NCBI GenBank assembly: GCA_947628165.1 | Contig: CANQYV010000013.1 | Coordinates: forward strand, 1 to 34,734 | Source of the DNA: an uncultured Clostridia bacterium | GTDB lineage: Bacteria; Bacillota; Clostridia; Oscillospirales; CAG-272 | Direction: 5' to 3' | DNA: 34,734 nucleotides | Shown: positions 1 to 8,383 of the stretch, piece after piece | Layout of the letters: the number at the start of each line of letters is the position of its first letter | Position numbering within the stretch: position 1 is the first letter of the stretch | Program-made: the position numbers and the translations under genes | The notes under the pieces: generated by a model | What the model saw: the letters and a program-made list of their open reading frames with translations, nothing else | The model's database searches: none | What the model was told of the DNA's origin: nothing

Positions 1-1
1 C

Positions 2-1459
2 GCGTGGGGCGGCGACCGCATACGCTCGATGATGAGAGAGAGGACAGACTGGTGCATCTCGCGCCAGCGCCACTGGGGACTGCCGATCCCAGTGTTCTAC
101 TGCTCGGACTGCGGCGAGGTAATCTGCACGCCCGAGACGATAAACGCGGTGTCCGAGCTCTTCGGAAAATGCGGCTCGAACGCTTGGTTTGAGCGCGAAG
201 CCGCGGAAATTCTGCCCGAGGGCTTTGTCTGCCCGCACTGCGGAGGGGTGCATTTCACGAAGGAGACGGACACGCTCGACGGCTGGTTCGACTCGGGCTC
301 GAGCCACTTTGTCGTAATGGAGGACTACCCCGAGACGAACGGGGTTGCCGATATGTACCTTGAGGGCGCGGACCAGTATCGCGGATGGTTCCAGTCTTCG
401 CTCTTGACGTCTGTCGGCGCGGGAGACGGCGCGCACGCACCGTATAAAACTGTGCTGACACACGGCTGGACAGTTGACGGAGAGGGCAAGGCGATGCACA
501 AATCCCTCGGCAACAGCATCGCGCCCGAGGACATAATAAAGAACTACGGCGCGGATATCGTCCGCCTTTGGGTCGCATCGAGCGATTACAGGGTAGACGT
601 GCGCGTGTCGCAGAATATCTTAAAGCAGCTCTCCGAGACGTACCGCAAGATAAGGAACACGGCGCGCATACTCATGGCGAACATAAGCGACTTCGACCCC
701 GACCGTGACGCTCTGCCGACAGGCGAGCTCTACGACATAGACAAGTGGGCGCTCACAAAGGTGAACGAGCTTGCAAAGGTCGTGCGCGACGCGTATGACT
801 CGTACGAGTTCCACATCGTATACCATGCGATAAACAATTTCTGTACGATAGATATGTCGAAGCTCTATATCGACATAACGAAGGACCGCGTCTACACCGA
901 GGCGGCTGCCGGAACGGCGCGCCGCTCCGCTCAGACGGCGATGTACCACATCCTTCATTCTCTCGTGCTCATGGCGGCGCCTCTCATTGCGTTCACGGGC
1001 GAGGAGATCTGGCAGGCGATGCCGCACACGTCGTCCGACGTCCGTGACAGCGTTTTCTGCAACCGTCTGCCCGAATATAAGACCGAATGGGAATTTGCCG
1101 ACGTCGCCGCGCGCTACGAGGCGATACTCGACATCCGCGACCGCGTGATGGAGGCGCTCGAGAGCGCGAGGGCTGCAAAGCTCATCGGCAAGTCGCTCGA
1201 CGCGAAGGTCACGGTCAGAACGACTGACAAGGAAAAGCTTTCCCACCTCGCCTCGTTCACGGAGGAGGAGCTCGAGGATATCTTCATCACCTCCGGCGTC
1301 ACCGTCGAGTGCGGCGGAGACGATGACGTTTCCGTCGATGTCGGAAATGCCGACGGCGAGAGGTGCGACCGCTGCTGGAAGTATTCAAAGGAATGCGTCC
1401 ATGACGGGGGTGACGGGGACACCCTCTGCCCGCGCTGCCGCGCGATAATCGGCGGCTGA
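2..1459 (+). CDS. ileS: Isoleucyl-tRNA synthetase, 3' part (5' end outside window)
   Basis: Cytoplasmic class I aminoacyl-tRNA synthetase that charges tRNA-Ile. The frame is open from position 2 and the start lies upstream, so about 485 C-terminal residues are visible. They begin in the stretch DWCISRQRHWGLPIPVFYC, the conserved end of the editing/catalytic region. The KMSKS loop appears as GKAMHKSLGN (about 490-520), with Ala and His replacing the usual Lys and Ser. The anticodon-binding helical domain follows, and the protein ends with a zinc knuckle, CDRCW...CPRC (about 1363-1440), typical of bacterial IleS. The two outer stop/start distances and the following lspA and rluD genes fit a common Firmicute cluster. 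Identification is secure; only the N-terminus is missing. Confidence 0.96.
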   Translation, partial: AWGGDRIRSMMRERTDWCISRQRHWGLPIPVFYCSDCGEVICTPETINAVSELFGKCGSNAWFEREAAEILPEGFVCPHCGGVHFTKETDTLDGWFDSGSSHFVVMEDYPETNGVADMYLEGADQYRGWFQSSLLTSVGAGDGAHAPYKTVLTHGWTVDGEGKAMHKSLGNSIAPEDIIKNYGADIVRLWVASSDYRVDVRVSQNILKQLSETYRKIRNTARILMANISDFDPDRDALPTGELYDIDKWALTKVNELAKVVRDAYDSYEFHIVYHAINNFCTIDMSKLYIDITKDRVYTEAAAGTARRSAQTAMYHILHSLVLMAAPLIAFTGEEIWQAMPHTSSDVRDSVFCNRLPEYKTEWEFADVAARYEAILDIRDRVMEALESARAAKLIGKSLDAKVTVRTTDKEKLSHLASFTEEELEDIFITSGVTVECGGDDDVSVDVGNADGERCDRCWKYSKECVHDGGDGDTLCPRCRAIIGG

Positions 1460-1483
1460 CGCGCCCCTGAAACATACGTCGTA

Positions 1484-2089
1484 ATGATATTCTGGTGCTA
1501 TTTCATAGCCGCCGCGGTAGTGCTCCTCGACCAGCTCACAAAATGGCTCGTCGTTAAGTATCTCATGCAGGCGGGAAGCATTCCTCTCATAGACGGCGTG
1601 CTCCACCTCACATACGTTGAGAACACGGGCGCTGCTTTCGGTATGATGAAGGACAAGAGATGGATATTCATGGTCGTCTCGACCGTTGCCATCATCATAA
1701 TAATAGTCATAATCGCGAAGTACGCGCGCCAAAACGTCTTTGAGACGGTGACGGTCTCCATGATGCTCGGCGGAGGCATCGGCAACATGATAGACCGCAT
1801 AAGGCTCGGCTACGTCATAGATTTTATCGACGTAAGGCTGATCAATTTTGCCGTTTTCAACGTCGCGGACTCGTTTGTGACGGTCGGCGCGCTTCTTCTC
1901 ATCGTGTGTCTTGTCCGCGAGCTCGTCCTTGAAAAGAAGGAGAAGGGGACGGCTGCATGTGCCGCCGGCGAAAAAGAGATCTCTGATGAGAAAAGGGAGA
2001 TAACGGAGACGGCGGAGGCGGCAGAGGCGGAATCCTGCAATCCCGCCGCAGAAGATGAAAATGAACGAAGCTCTGAGCATAATAATTGA
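1484..2089 (+). CDS. lspA: Lipoprotein signal peptidase (signal peptidase II) with acidic tail
   Basis: Membrane aspartyl protease that removes the signal peptide from diacylglyceryl-modified prolipoproteins; it would process the two lipoproteins encoded in this window. Four hydrophobic segments are visible (about residues 3-22, 59-78, 88-105, 122-145). The first contains the family motif DQLTKW (residues 16-21). The catalytic aspartates are D104 in GGGIGNMIDR and D129 in FNVADS. The family is normally about 150-165 residues; this one is 201 because of a charged, Glu/Ala-rich tail from about residue 150. The tail runs into rluD, overlapping it by 35 bases. The start at 1484 lies 24 bases after ileS and has no good Shine-Dalgarno sequence, so translation may be coupled to ileS. 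Confidence 0.95.
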   Translation: MIFWCYFIAAAVVLLDQLTKWLVVKYLMQAGSIPLIDGVLHLTYVENTGAAFGMMKDKRWIFMVVSTVAIIIIIVIIAKYARQNVFETVTVSMMLGGGIGNMIDRIRLGYVIDFIDVRLINFAVFNVADSFVTVGALLLIVCLVRELVLEKKEKGTAACAAGEKEISDEKREITETAEAAEAESCNPAAEDENERSSEHNN

Positions 2090-3017
2090 TGAAGGCTCGG
2101 AAAACGTCGGGGCACGCCTCGACGTTTTCGTTTCCGAGGCGGCGGAGGTGTCCCGTTCGGCGGCGCAGAGGCTCATAGAGACGGGGGCGGTCACCGTAAA
2201 CGGCGCCGAAAAACCGAAGAATTACGCGCTGCGCCGTAAGGACGAGATCTCGGTGGTCCTGCCCGAGCCGGAGCCTTGCGAGGCGCTGCCCGAGAACATT
2301 CCGCTCGACGTCGTTTACGAGGACGAGGACATAATCGTCGTGAACAAGCCGCGCGGCATGGTGGTCCATCCGGCGGCGGGCAACGAGCACGGAACGCTCG
2401 TGAACGCGCTTCTATACCATTGCGAAGGCTCTCTCTCCGGGATCGGCGGCGTCATGAGGCCCGGCATCGTTCACAGGATAGACAAGGACACGACGGGGCT
2501 TTTGACGGCGGCGAAAAACGACGCGGCGCACGAGGCGCTATCTCTCCAGCTCAGCACGCACGAGATGAGAAGAGTGTACAGGGCGATAGCGGTTGGGAGG
2601 ATAAGGGATGAGAAAGGCACGGTCGACGCGCCGATAGGGAGGCACCCGGTCGACAGAAAGCGCATGGCGGTCGTTTCCGGCGGGCGCGAGGCTGTGACGG
2701 ACTACTCCGTTCTCTCACGCCTTTGCTCAAGGGAGGACAAAAGAGAAAAGTTTTCCTATATCGAATGCAGGCTCCGCACGGGGCGCACGCATCAGATTAG
2801 GGTCCACATGTCGCATCTTTCCCATCCGCTCGCGGGAGATTTGACATACGGCGGCGGCAGAACAAGGTTTGAGAAAAGGTACTGCCGCGAGGGGCAGATG
2901 CTCCACGCGTACAGGCTGTTGCTGCGCCACCCGAGGACGGGGGAGACGATGGAATTTTCCGCCCCGCTTCCCGATGATTTCGAGGCGGCGCTCGCGGCGC
3001 TTACGGAAGAAGAATAA
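2055..3017 (+). CDS. rluD: RluA/RluD-family ribosomal large-subunit pseudouridine synthase
   Basis: Converts specific uridines of 23S rRNA to pseudouridine in the cytoplasm. An N-terminal S4 RNA-binding domain (about residues 17-70, ARLDVFVSEAA ... VTVNG) is followed by the RluA catalytic domain. The signature HRIDKDTTGLL is at residues 140-150, with D143 as the catalytic aspartate, and GRTHQIRVH lies further on. Length (320 residues) is normal for the family. The gene overlaps the 3' end of lspA by 35 bases, and start codons at 2055 and 2061 are both possible since neither has a clear Shine-Dalgarno sequence. The RluA family has several close members, so the exact target uridines are not certain; the lspA-rluD order supports RluD. 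Confidence 0.92.
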   Translation: MKMNEALSIIIDEGSENVGARLDVFVSEAAEVSRSAAQRLIETGAVTVNGAEKPKNYALRRKDEISVVLPEPEPCEALPENIPLDVVYEDEDIIVVNKPRGMVVHPAAGNEHGTLVNALLYHCEGSLSGIGGVMRPGIVHRIDKDTTGLLTAAKNDAAHEALSLQLSTHEMRRVYRAIAVGRIRDEKGTVDAPIGRHPVDRKRMAVVSGGREAVTDYSVLSRLCSREDKREKFSYIECRLRTGRTHQIRVHMSHLSHPLAGDLTYGGGRTRFEKRYCREGQMLHAYRLLLRHPRTGETMEFSAPLPDDFEAALAALTEEE

Positions 3018-3024
3018 AACAAAG

Positions 3025-3055
3025 GGCGCGGGAGCCGAAAATCGGCTCCCGCGCC
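3025..3055. terminator. Strong hairpin, probably a bidirectional terminator
   Basis: A perfect 14-bp stem (GGCGCGGGAGCCGA with its complement) closes on a 3-base AAA loop, 8 bases after the rluD stop. On the minus strand the hairpin is followed by TTTGTTTTATT, so it can also end the glycosidase transcript coming from 3119. Confidence 0.8.
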
Positions 3056-3076
3056 GCTTTATTCGGGAGAGTGGAC

Positions 3077-3107
3077 GCGTATCGGACGGTGCCCGATACG
3101 CTTTTTT
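3077..3107 (+). terminator. Intrinsic terminator of the ileS-lspA-rluD operon
   Basis: A 9-bp stem GCGTATCGG / CCGATACGC with a 7-base loop is followed by six T (3102-3107). Its direction fits the plus-strand operon. With the hairpin at 3025-3055 it forms a tandem terminator. Confidence 0.85.
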
Positions 3108-3118
3108 AAAGAAGAATT

Positions 3119-6100
3119 TTATCTGACGACGACGCGCACCGTGACGAGCAGTGTGCCGTTTGAGGAGATGCCGTCCGGCAGAACGACGCGGCCCGTGACC
3201 GTACTGACGCCGGGCTTGCCCGTGTCGACGGCATCGGCGTTGAGCCACTCGACGGGCACCTTCTTTGTGCCGCCGTCGGAGAGAACGACGGTGACCTCTT
3301 CCGGCAGCGCCGGTGTGCCTCCGCGCTCGGGAGTTACCGCTGGAAGCCGCTCGGTACCAACCGCTGTTTCAAGCGCCGTATCCTCGACCTCGATGAGCTT
3401 AAAGTCGCCGATGCAGAGGAAGGAGCACATCTGGAGCCAGTAGGCGTTGAAGAGGAAATAGTCGCCGTCCCCGCTGCGGACGACGGATTCGTAACGCCTC
3501 CACGCGCCGCCGACGTTCTGCTCGTCGCCGTTTTTGCAGCTCATGCCGCCGCTCCCGCTGAAGTTAAGAGAGGCCGACGTGCTGTAAGCGTCGGGCACGA
3601 AGCTCCCCATCTTTACGGCGCCGTATCTGACGGACGCCGCCCCGCCCGCCGTGTACGCGACGAAGGAGAAATAGTAGCTCGTGGCGGGCTTTATCTTCAC
3701 GAATGCGAGAAGTGAGTGAGCGCCGTTCCACGCGTTCGACGTCCACGGCTCGCCTATCGCCTCTACGAGATAATGCTGCTCGCCGTCGGGCCTGTTTCCG
3801 TCATAGCCGAAGTAGAATTTGTTCCCGCTGACCTGCGGCTCGAACGAGCCCTTGACGAGAAGTCCGCTTTCGGAGAGGGGCGTGAGATTTGAAAGACTGC
3901 CGTCCTCTCCGATCGAGGGGCGGGCGGTGCCGCCCGACGTCGGGTGACCGGCGGTGTTCGCGCCGACGTACCACTGCTCCATGCCTTTTCCGCTGTTGTC
4001 GGAGAAGTCGCCGTTTGAAAAGAGATTGTCGCCGACGGTGTTGTAGCGCACGCCGCCGCAGAGCACGGTCCCGGGCGCGTCCCCCGCCTCCGGCACGTCG
4101 AAATCTCCCGCGGGCGCGGGGTAGAATTCGGCGGATACCGTGACGTCGCCGCTTACGGTGAGCTTTGCGGAATATACTATTCCGTCCTCGGTGAAAAAGC
4201 TGTCTTTTCTGTCAACGCCGTTGACGTATACCGCGCCTATGACGCCGTCGGGGATCAGGCTGAGCGTGACCTCGTCTCCGTCCGCCGCCGTGTTTTTGTC
4301 GCAGTATGCGTACCCGCCCTCGGTCGAGCTGACGGATATCCTGTGCGGCAGCGTCGGCAGCTCGATGTCGGCAGTCGCAGGCGTGAATATGAATTTATCG
4401 AAATTCGGGGTGTAGTTCTGAAGCTCGTTTTTGCCGGGCTCCGACGTCGAGCCGCCCCAGAGGACATGCCAGCTGTCGTCATTGTAAACGCGCACGGTGT
4501 TGTCGCCCTTTTTCAGCTTCACGTCGACGGTGCGCTCAAGGAACGTGTCGTCGGAGAACGTGTTCGGGAAGAAGTACCGCCCCGCGTCCTCGCCGTTCAC
4601 TGTGAAGGAGGCGTATCTGTCTATTATCTTGATGTTGTAGCTGTGCGTCCCGCAGAGGTCGTTGTTCGACTGGAAGACTCGCATTTTCCACACGCCCTCG
4701 GTCGGGGCGTTGACGTGAAATTCGAGATACCCCGCGTTCGCCTTCATCTCGGTCACATACGTCACCCCGCCCGACTTCGCGGTTTTGAAGCTGCCGTCCG
4801 CGTCCTCCGCCTCGACCGTTACGGACATATCGTCCTCGGCACGGACGACGAAAAGCGAGTCGAGCGCGGCGTCACCGTCGGCGCATGTGTCGATGATGTT
4901 TATCCCCTGCCGCAGATAAAGCACCGCGTGCACGTCGTGCCAGCCGTCACCGGCGGTGACGGCCGCCTCTGCCGCAGGCTCGCCGAACGTGAGGTTCGTG
5001 TTGTCTTCATATATGAGCAGGCGGCAGTCCTTTTCGGCGGACGCCCTGTAAACGAGGTGGTAAAGCCCGCTCTCCGCCACGTTCACGATGTGGCGGATGC
5101 CGCCGCCCTCGCCGACGGGAGCCGAGCCGAGCCCCGTCACATATCCCGCGCCGGAAAAATCTTCTCTTCCGTGCGCCTTGTCGGTCACGGTTCTGACGGA
5201 TGTCGGCACGCTTCCGCATGACAAGTCAAAGTCCGCCGCCTCCGCCTCGAAGAAGAGCCCCGTGTCGGCATCCTGACCGAACGCGCCCGAACGAGTGACG
5301 ACGAGAGCGTCATGGAACGCGCCTGCCTCGCCGGAATATGAAACCGTTACGGTGTGATATCCTGAGCGAAGGTCAAATTCTTTTTCCGCGAGCCCCTCCA
5401 TCGAATAAAACAAAGTGTTTTTAAGGTAAAGCTCCGTCGTATTTCCGTCGACGGTCAGCGACTGCGTGATGTTTTTCGGCTTGTGCGTTGCCGCGTTGTT
5501 GCGCGTCGAGCCGACGCCGTTGCCGTAGAGGAAGCCGAGCGTGTAGCGCCCGTCCGCGGGCACGTTTATAAGGTACGTTATCGCGTCTCCGTCCTTATCC
5601 ATGCCGCCGACGCGGAAGCCGCCGGAGCAGTAGTATTTCGGATACTCGACGGGGCTCTCCTGGCTGTCGATAAGAAGCTCGCCGGAAAGCGCCGCGTCCT
5701 CCGCCTCGTACACGGCGCGGAAAGCGCCGACCGTCGGCGCGCAGATTTCGCGGTCAGTCCCCGTGACCGTTATCCTGTACGCGGTCGAAAATCTCCCGTC
5801 CTCAAGGTCTATCGTGACTTTTCCGTCTTTGACGGGGAATATGCCGTCGAGCACGGTGTCGGGCGAGAGGCACGCGCCGTGATATCCCGTGAAGTACGCC
5901 GCCTCGACGACGACGCGGACGTTTTCACCTTCAAAAAATCCGCTCTTGTCAACGTTGTCGAGCACGACGACGGTGTCCCCGTCGACGCCGCCGCAGAGAA
6001 CGGAGACGCACTTTTTGTCCGCGTCCTTCGACGAGAGGCCGTAAAATCCCTCCGCCGTCGTGTTCTCAGCCTTGACGGGCAGCGTCTGCCCGCCCATGTC

Positions 6101-7171
6101 TCCGTACCATTTATACACCCACCACGCGCCGTTGCCCTGGTTCGCTCCGGCGGCGAGGTCGTTTAAGTTGTTCGCCTGATGCCAGAAGGGAAGGCAGCCG
6201 TAGACCTCGTTGTCCTCGAGGCGCGAGATCCAGTTGACGAGCCTGCCGGGGACGCCGCAGTCGGAAAAGTCCGCGTATTCGTTTATGACGACCTCGATCT
6301 CATCGATTCCGAGAGACTTGCATATGCGCCTGTAATCCGCGATGTGCTCTCCCATCGAGCCTAGGCTCGAAACGGCGAGCTCGTGCCACGTCATAACGTC
6401 GGGCAGGCAGTCGTTTCTGCGGCAGTATGAGAGAAACGACGCCATGCCGTCGTGCCCTCTGTAAACGGCGTCGTTCGGGCCTGCTATGCATGCGCTCTTG
6501 TCGGCGGATTTTATCGCCTCGTAATAGATGCGCCACGCCTCCTCAAAGCTCGAGGCTCCGTTCACGGGCGTGCCCTCGTTTATGGGGATGTAGACTATCA
6601 TTTTATCTATGTCGGGGAATCTTTCGCGCATGCCGTCTTTCCATTCGACGACGGCGGGTGCGATCACGGTGCGGAGCACCTCCGCATAGTCGCGGGCGTC
6701 GGCGGTCACGCCGAAGACGCCGTAGTAATTGGAGCAGTACATCTGCACCTGCCTGCCGCCCGAAAGGAAGAACTCCTCCGCGACGTCGAGCGCGTCTCCG
6801 TAAGGATGCTCGGTTCCGAGCGCGCCCTTTGTCGCCAGCACCTTGGGCTTTAGGGGCGTCAGCGTGTTGACGTCCGGCACGCCCTCATTGCTGATGCCGT
6901 AGAGAAAGCCGGCGCTGCCGTGTATCATCTCGTGCCCCGCGCCGCTTATGTCGACGGTCAGCGTCGGGAGCCCCGTTCTGTCCTTTTCCTTTGCAGAAAC
7001 AAACGATGCCGGCGGGTCACAGTATCCCGCGCCCGGCGCGAGCTTGTCCGTTTCGTCGGAAGCGTCCGTATCGTCGCCGCCGCCCTTTCTGCCGCAGCCG
7101 AAGAGCGGAAGCGTTATTGCGGCGGCGAGAATGAGGGACGCCGCCCTCAGAAATGTGTTGTTCGTTTTCAT
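3119..7171 (-). CDS. Modular surface lipoprotein glycoside hydrolase (clan A-like TIM barrel with CBM-like and Ig-like modules)
   Basis: A lipoprotein signal peptide (residues 1-25) ends in the lipobox LFGC with C26 as lipid anchor, followed by a short Gly/Asp linker. Residues about 60-370 resemble GH39/clan-A TIM-barrel glycosidases. E199 in IPINEG fits the acid/base and E298 in VVINEYAD the nucleophile, and WHEL (262-265) lies between them. Three consecutive modules starting with xEAExA (about 487-627, 639-777, 784-935) look like CBM6/CBM35-type carbohydrate-binding domains. Then come a beta repeat (about 943-1017), a CBM4-like module starting NLFSNGDF (about 1049) and a C-terminal bacterial Ig-like domain with a LSDGGTKKVPVEW motif. 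The start has the Shine-Dalgarno AGAGG 8 bases upstream. The substrate is unknown; plant or host glycan breakdown at the cell surface is inferred. The exact GH family is not settled. Confidence 0.78.
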   Translation of the reverse strand: MKTNNTFLRAASLILAAAITLPLFGCGRKGGGDDTDASDETDKLAPGAGYCDPPASFVSAKEKDRTGLPTLTVDISGAGHEMIHGSAGFLYGISNEGVPDVNTLTPLKPKVLATKGALGTEHPYGDALDVAEEFFLSGGRQVQMYCSNYYGVFGVTADARDYAEVLRTVIAPAVVEWKDGMRERFPDIDKMIVYIPINEGTPVNGASSFEEAWRIYYEAIKSADKSACIAGPNDAVYRGHDGMASFLSYCRRNDCLPDVMTWHELAVSSLGSMGEHIADYRRICKSLGIDEIEVVINEYADFSDCGVPGRLVNWISRLEDNEVYGCLPFWHQANNLNDLAAGANQGNGAWWVYKWYGDMGGQTLPVKAENTTAEGFYGLSSKDADKKCVSVLCGGVDGDTVVVLDNVDKSGFFEGENVRVVVEAAYFTGYHGACLSPDTVLDGIFPVKDGKVTIDLEDGRFSTAYRITVTGTDREICAPTVGAFRAVYEAEDAALSGELLIDSQESPVEYPKYYCSGGFRVGGMDKDGDAITYLINVPADGRYTLGFLYGNGVGSTRNNAATHKPKNITQSLTVDGNTTELYLKNTLFYSMEGLAEKEFDLRSGYHTVTVSYSGEAGAFHDALVVTRSGAFGQDADTGLFFEAEAADFDLSCGSVPTSVRTVTDKAHGREDFSGAGYVTGLGSAPVGEGGGIRHIVNVAESGLYHLVYRASAEKDCRLLIYEDNTNLTFGEPAAEAAVTAGDGWHDVHAVLYLRQGINIIDTCADGDAALDSLFVVRAEDDMSVTVEAEDADGSFKTAKSGGVTYVTEMKANAGYLEFHVNAPTEGVWKMRVFQSNNDLCGTHSYNIKIIDRYASFTVNGEDAGRYFFPNTFSDDTFLERTVDVKLKKGDNTVRVYNDDSWHVLWGGSTSEPGKNELQNYTPNFDKFIFTPATADIELPTLPHRISVSSTEGGYAYCDKNTAADGDEVTLSLIPDGVIGAVYVNGVDRKDSFFTEDGIVYSAKLTVSGDVTVSAEFYPAPAGDFDVPEAGDAPGTVLCGGVRYNTVGDNLFSNGDFSDNSGKGMEQWYVGANTAGHPTSGGTARPSIGEDGSLSNLTPLSESGLLVKGSFEPQVSGNKFYFGYDGNRPDGEQHYLVEAIGEPWTSNAWNGAHSLLAFVKIKPATSYYFSFVAYTAGGAASVRYGAVKMGSFVPDAYSTSASLNFSGSGGMSCKNGDEQNVGGAWRRYESVVRSGDGDYFLFNAYWLQMCSFLCIGDFKLIEVEDTALETAVGTERLPAVTPERGGTPALPEEVTVVLSDGGTKKVPVEWLNADAVDTGKPGVSTVTGRVVLPDGISSNGTLLVTVRVVVR

Positions 7172-7217
7172 TGTATAGACCTCTCATATTTCCCGTATGG
7201 GATGATCCGACGCATTT

Positions 7218-7246
7218 ATTTTACCATACGGCGCGCGCCGTGTCAC
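7218..7246 (-). promoter_or_regulatory. Sigma-A promoter of the lipoprotein glycosidase, with palindromic operator candidates
   Basis: On the minus strand GTGACA (7241-7246) and TAAAAT (7218-7223) are separated by exactly 17 bases, and each matches consensus at 5 of 6 positions. The spacer holds a perfect 14-base palindrome, ACGGCGCGCGCCGT (7228-7241). The octamer CCATACGG (7224-7231) is mirrored by CCGTATGG (7193-7200). Both are plausible binding sites for a regulator of this gene. Confidence 0.7.
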
Positions 7247-7384
7247 CCTTTTTTCGATTTAATATGAGAACTTTTTGCGGCAGGCATAAATATGCTCGAT
7301 GCAGATGAAGCACCCGTTTCTTTTGCCGCGGTAACTTTATGATGCTGCGGATAAAAATTATTTCGGGAAAAATGCCCTGTGCTA

Positions 7385-7413
7385 TTGCATAGATATGCGC
7401 CGTGTGCTATAAT
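7385..7413 (+). promoter_or_regulatory. Probable sigma-A promoter of the ZIP transporter
   Basis: TTGCAT (7385-7390), a 17-base spacer and a perfect TATAAT (7408-7413) lie 38 bases before the start codon. No clear Zur or other metal-regulator box was seen. The remaining upstream region (7247-7384) holds only a small near-palindrome, GCATA-AA-TATGC, around 7284. Confidence 0.65.
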
Positions 7414-7451
7414 CGTCCGTGCTTATATAGACAGTATTTTTTCACGGGATT

Positions 7452-8303
7452 ATGGCTGTTTTCGGTTGGCTTATAGTTGTAACATTCATTTCCGGCGTGC
7501 TCGGCACCGGGCTCGGCGGGCTCCTCGGCTGTATTACGCGCCGCGACTCGTCGCGCGTCGTGAGCCTGTTTCTCAGCTTTGCGGCGGGCGTCATGCTGTC
7601 CGTCGTCTGCTTTGACTTGATAGAGGACGCGCTCTTTTCGGACGGGAACGTCGGCGTGCGCTTCCTCGGTCTGACGATTGTGGGACTTGCCGCAGGATTT
7701 TTGACTGTGTTCGCGCTGAACAGGCTCATAGACACAAAGACGAACCGAGAGGTCGAGCACATAGACAAAAATCACCCCGCCACCGCCGACGACCTCGGCG
7801 AGCTCATCCACAGCGACCATTACAAGCATCACAAAGAGACGGGAACGTGGCGTGAGATGCTCGTCGCCGGCGTCATAATGGCGTGCGCGATCGCGCTCCA
7901 CAATCTGCCGGAGGGCATGGTCATAGGCGTATCGTACACGGGAGCCGAGAATGTTTTTGACAGGGCGGGTCTCGTTATGGCGATCGTCATAGGACTGCAC
8001 AATATCCCGGAGGGAATGGCTGTTTCGGTGCCGCTTATCTCGGGCGGAATGAAGCGCGTTCGCGCCGTGCTCGTGACGGCGCTGAGCGGCGCGCCGACGA
8101 TAATCGGCGCGATAATTGGATACGCGCTCGGGGGCCTCGGCCCCGCTGCGCTTTGCCTCGCGCTCTCGTTTGCGGCGGGCGCTATGATGTACGTCGTGTT
8201 CGGCGAGCTCATACCGGAGGCGTTTCTGATGTGGCGCTCAAAGGCGCCCGCATTCGCGATACTCGTCGGGATAATCGTGGGACTTATCGTGATCTATATA
8301 TGA
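7452..8303 (+). CDS. ZIP-family divalent metal (zinc) transporter
   Basis: Polytopic membrane protein expected to take up Zn2+ or related metals. Eight hydrophobic segments can be recognised over 283 residues. The two ZIP metal-site helices carry the motifs HNLPEGM (residues 150-156) and HNIPEGM (183-189), with H150, E154, H183 and E187 as candidate ligands. The variable loop after helix 3 is histidine-rich (H103, H108, H120, H123, H126, H127), as usual for ZIP metal-sensing loops. FGELIPEAF near the C-terminus is also typical. Length matches the short bacterial ZupT/GufA-like group. It stands alone with its own promoter and terminator. Zinc is the most likely substrate, but ZIP proteins also carry Fe, Mn or Co. 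Confidence 0.93.
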   Translation: MAVFGWLIVVTFISGVLGTGLGGLLGCITRRDSSRVVSLFLSFAAGVMLSVVCFDLIEDALFSDGNVGVRFLGLTIVGLAAGFLTVFALNRLIDTKTNREVEHIDKNHPATADDLGELIHSDHYKHHKETGTWREMLVAGVIMACAIALHNLPEGMVIGVSYTGAENVFDRAGLVMAIVIGLHNIPEGMAVSVPLISGGMKRVRAVLVTALSGAPTIIGAIIGYALGGLGPAALCLALSFAAGAMMYVVFGELIPEAFLMWRSKAPAFAILVGIIVGLIVIYI

Positions 8304-8304
8304 A

Positions 8305-8350
8305 AAATAATAATGCCGGCATGGAGTGATCCGTGCCGGCATTATTTTTT
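8305..8350. terminator. Bidirectional terminator between the ZIP gene and the HTH membrane gene
   Basis: A long stem (AATAATGCCGGCA with its complement, extended inward to a GTGA loop) is flanked by A-runs on the left and seven T on the right. It therefore works as an intrinsic terminator on both strands, serving the convergent genes ending at 8303 (+) and 8384 (-). Confidence 0.88.
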
Positions 8351-8383
8351 TGATCGGTGAATATTTTACGCCCCGAAAACGCG

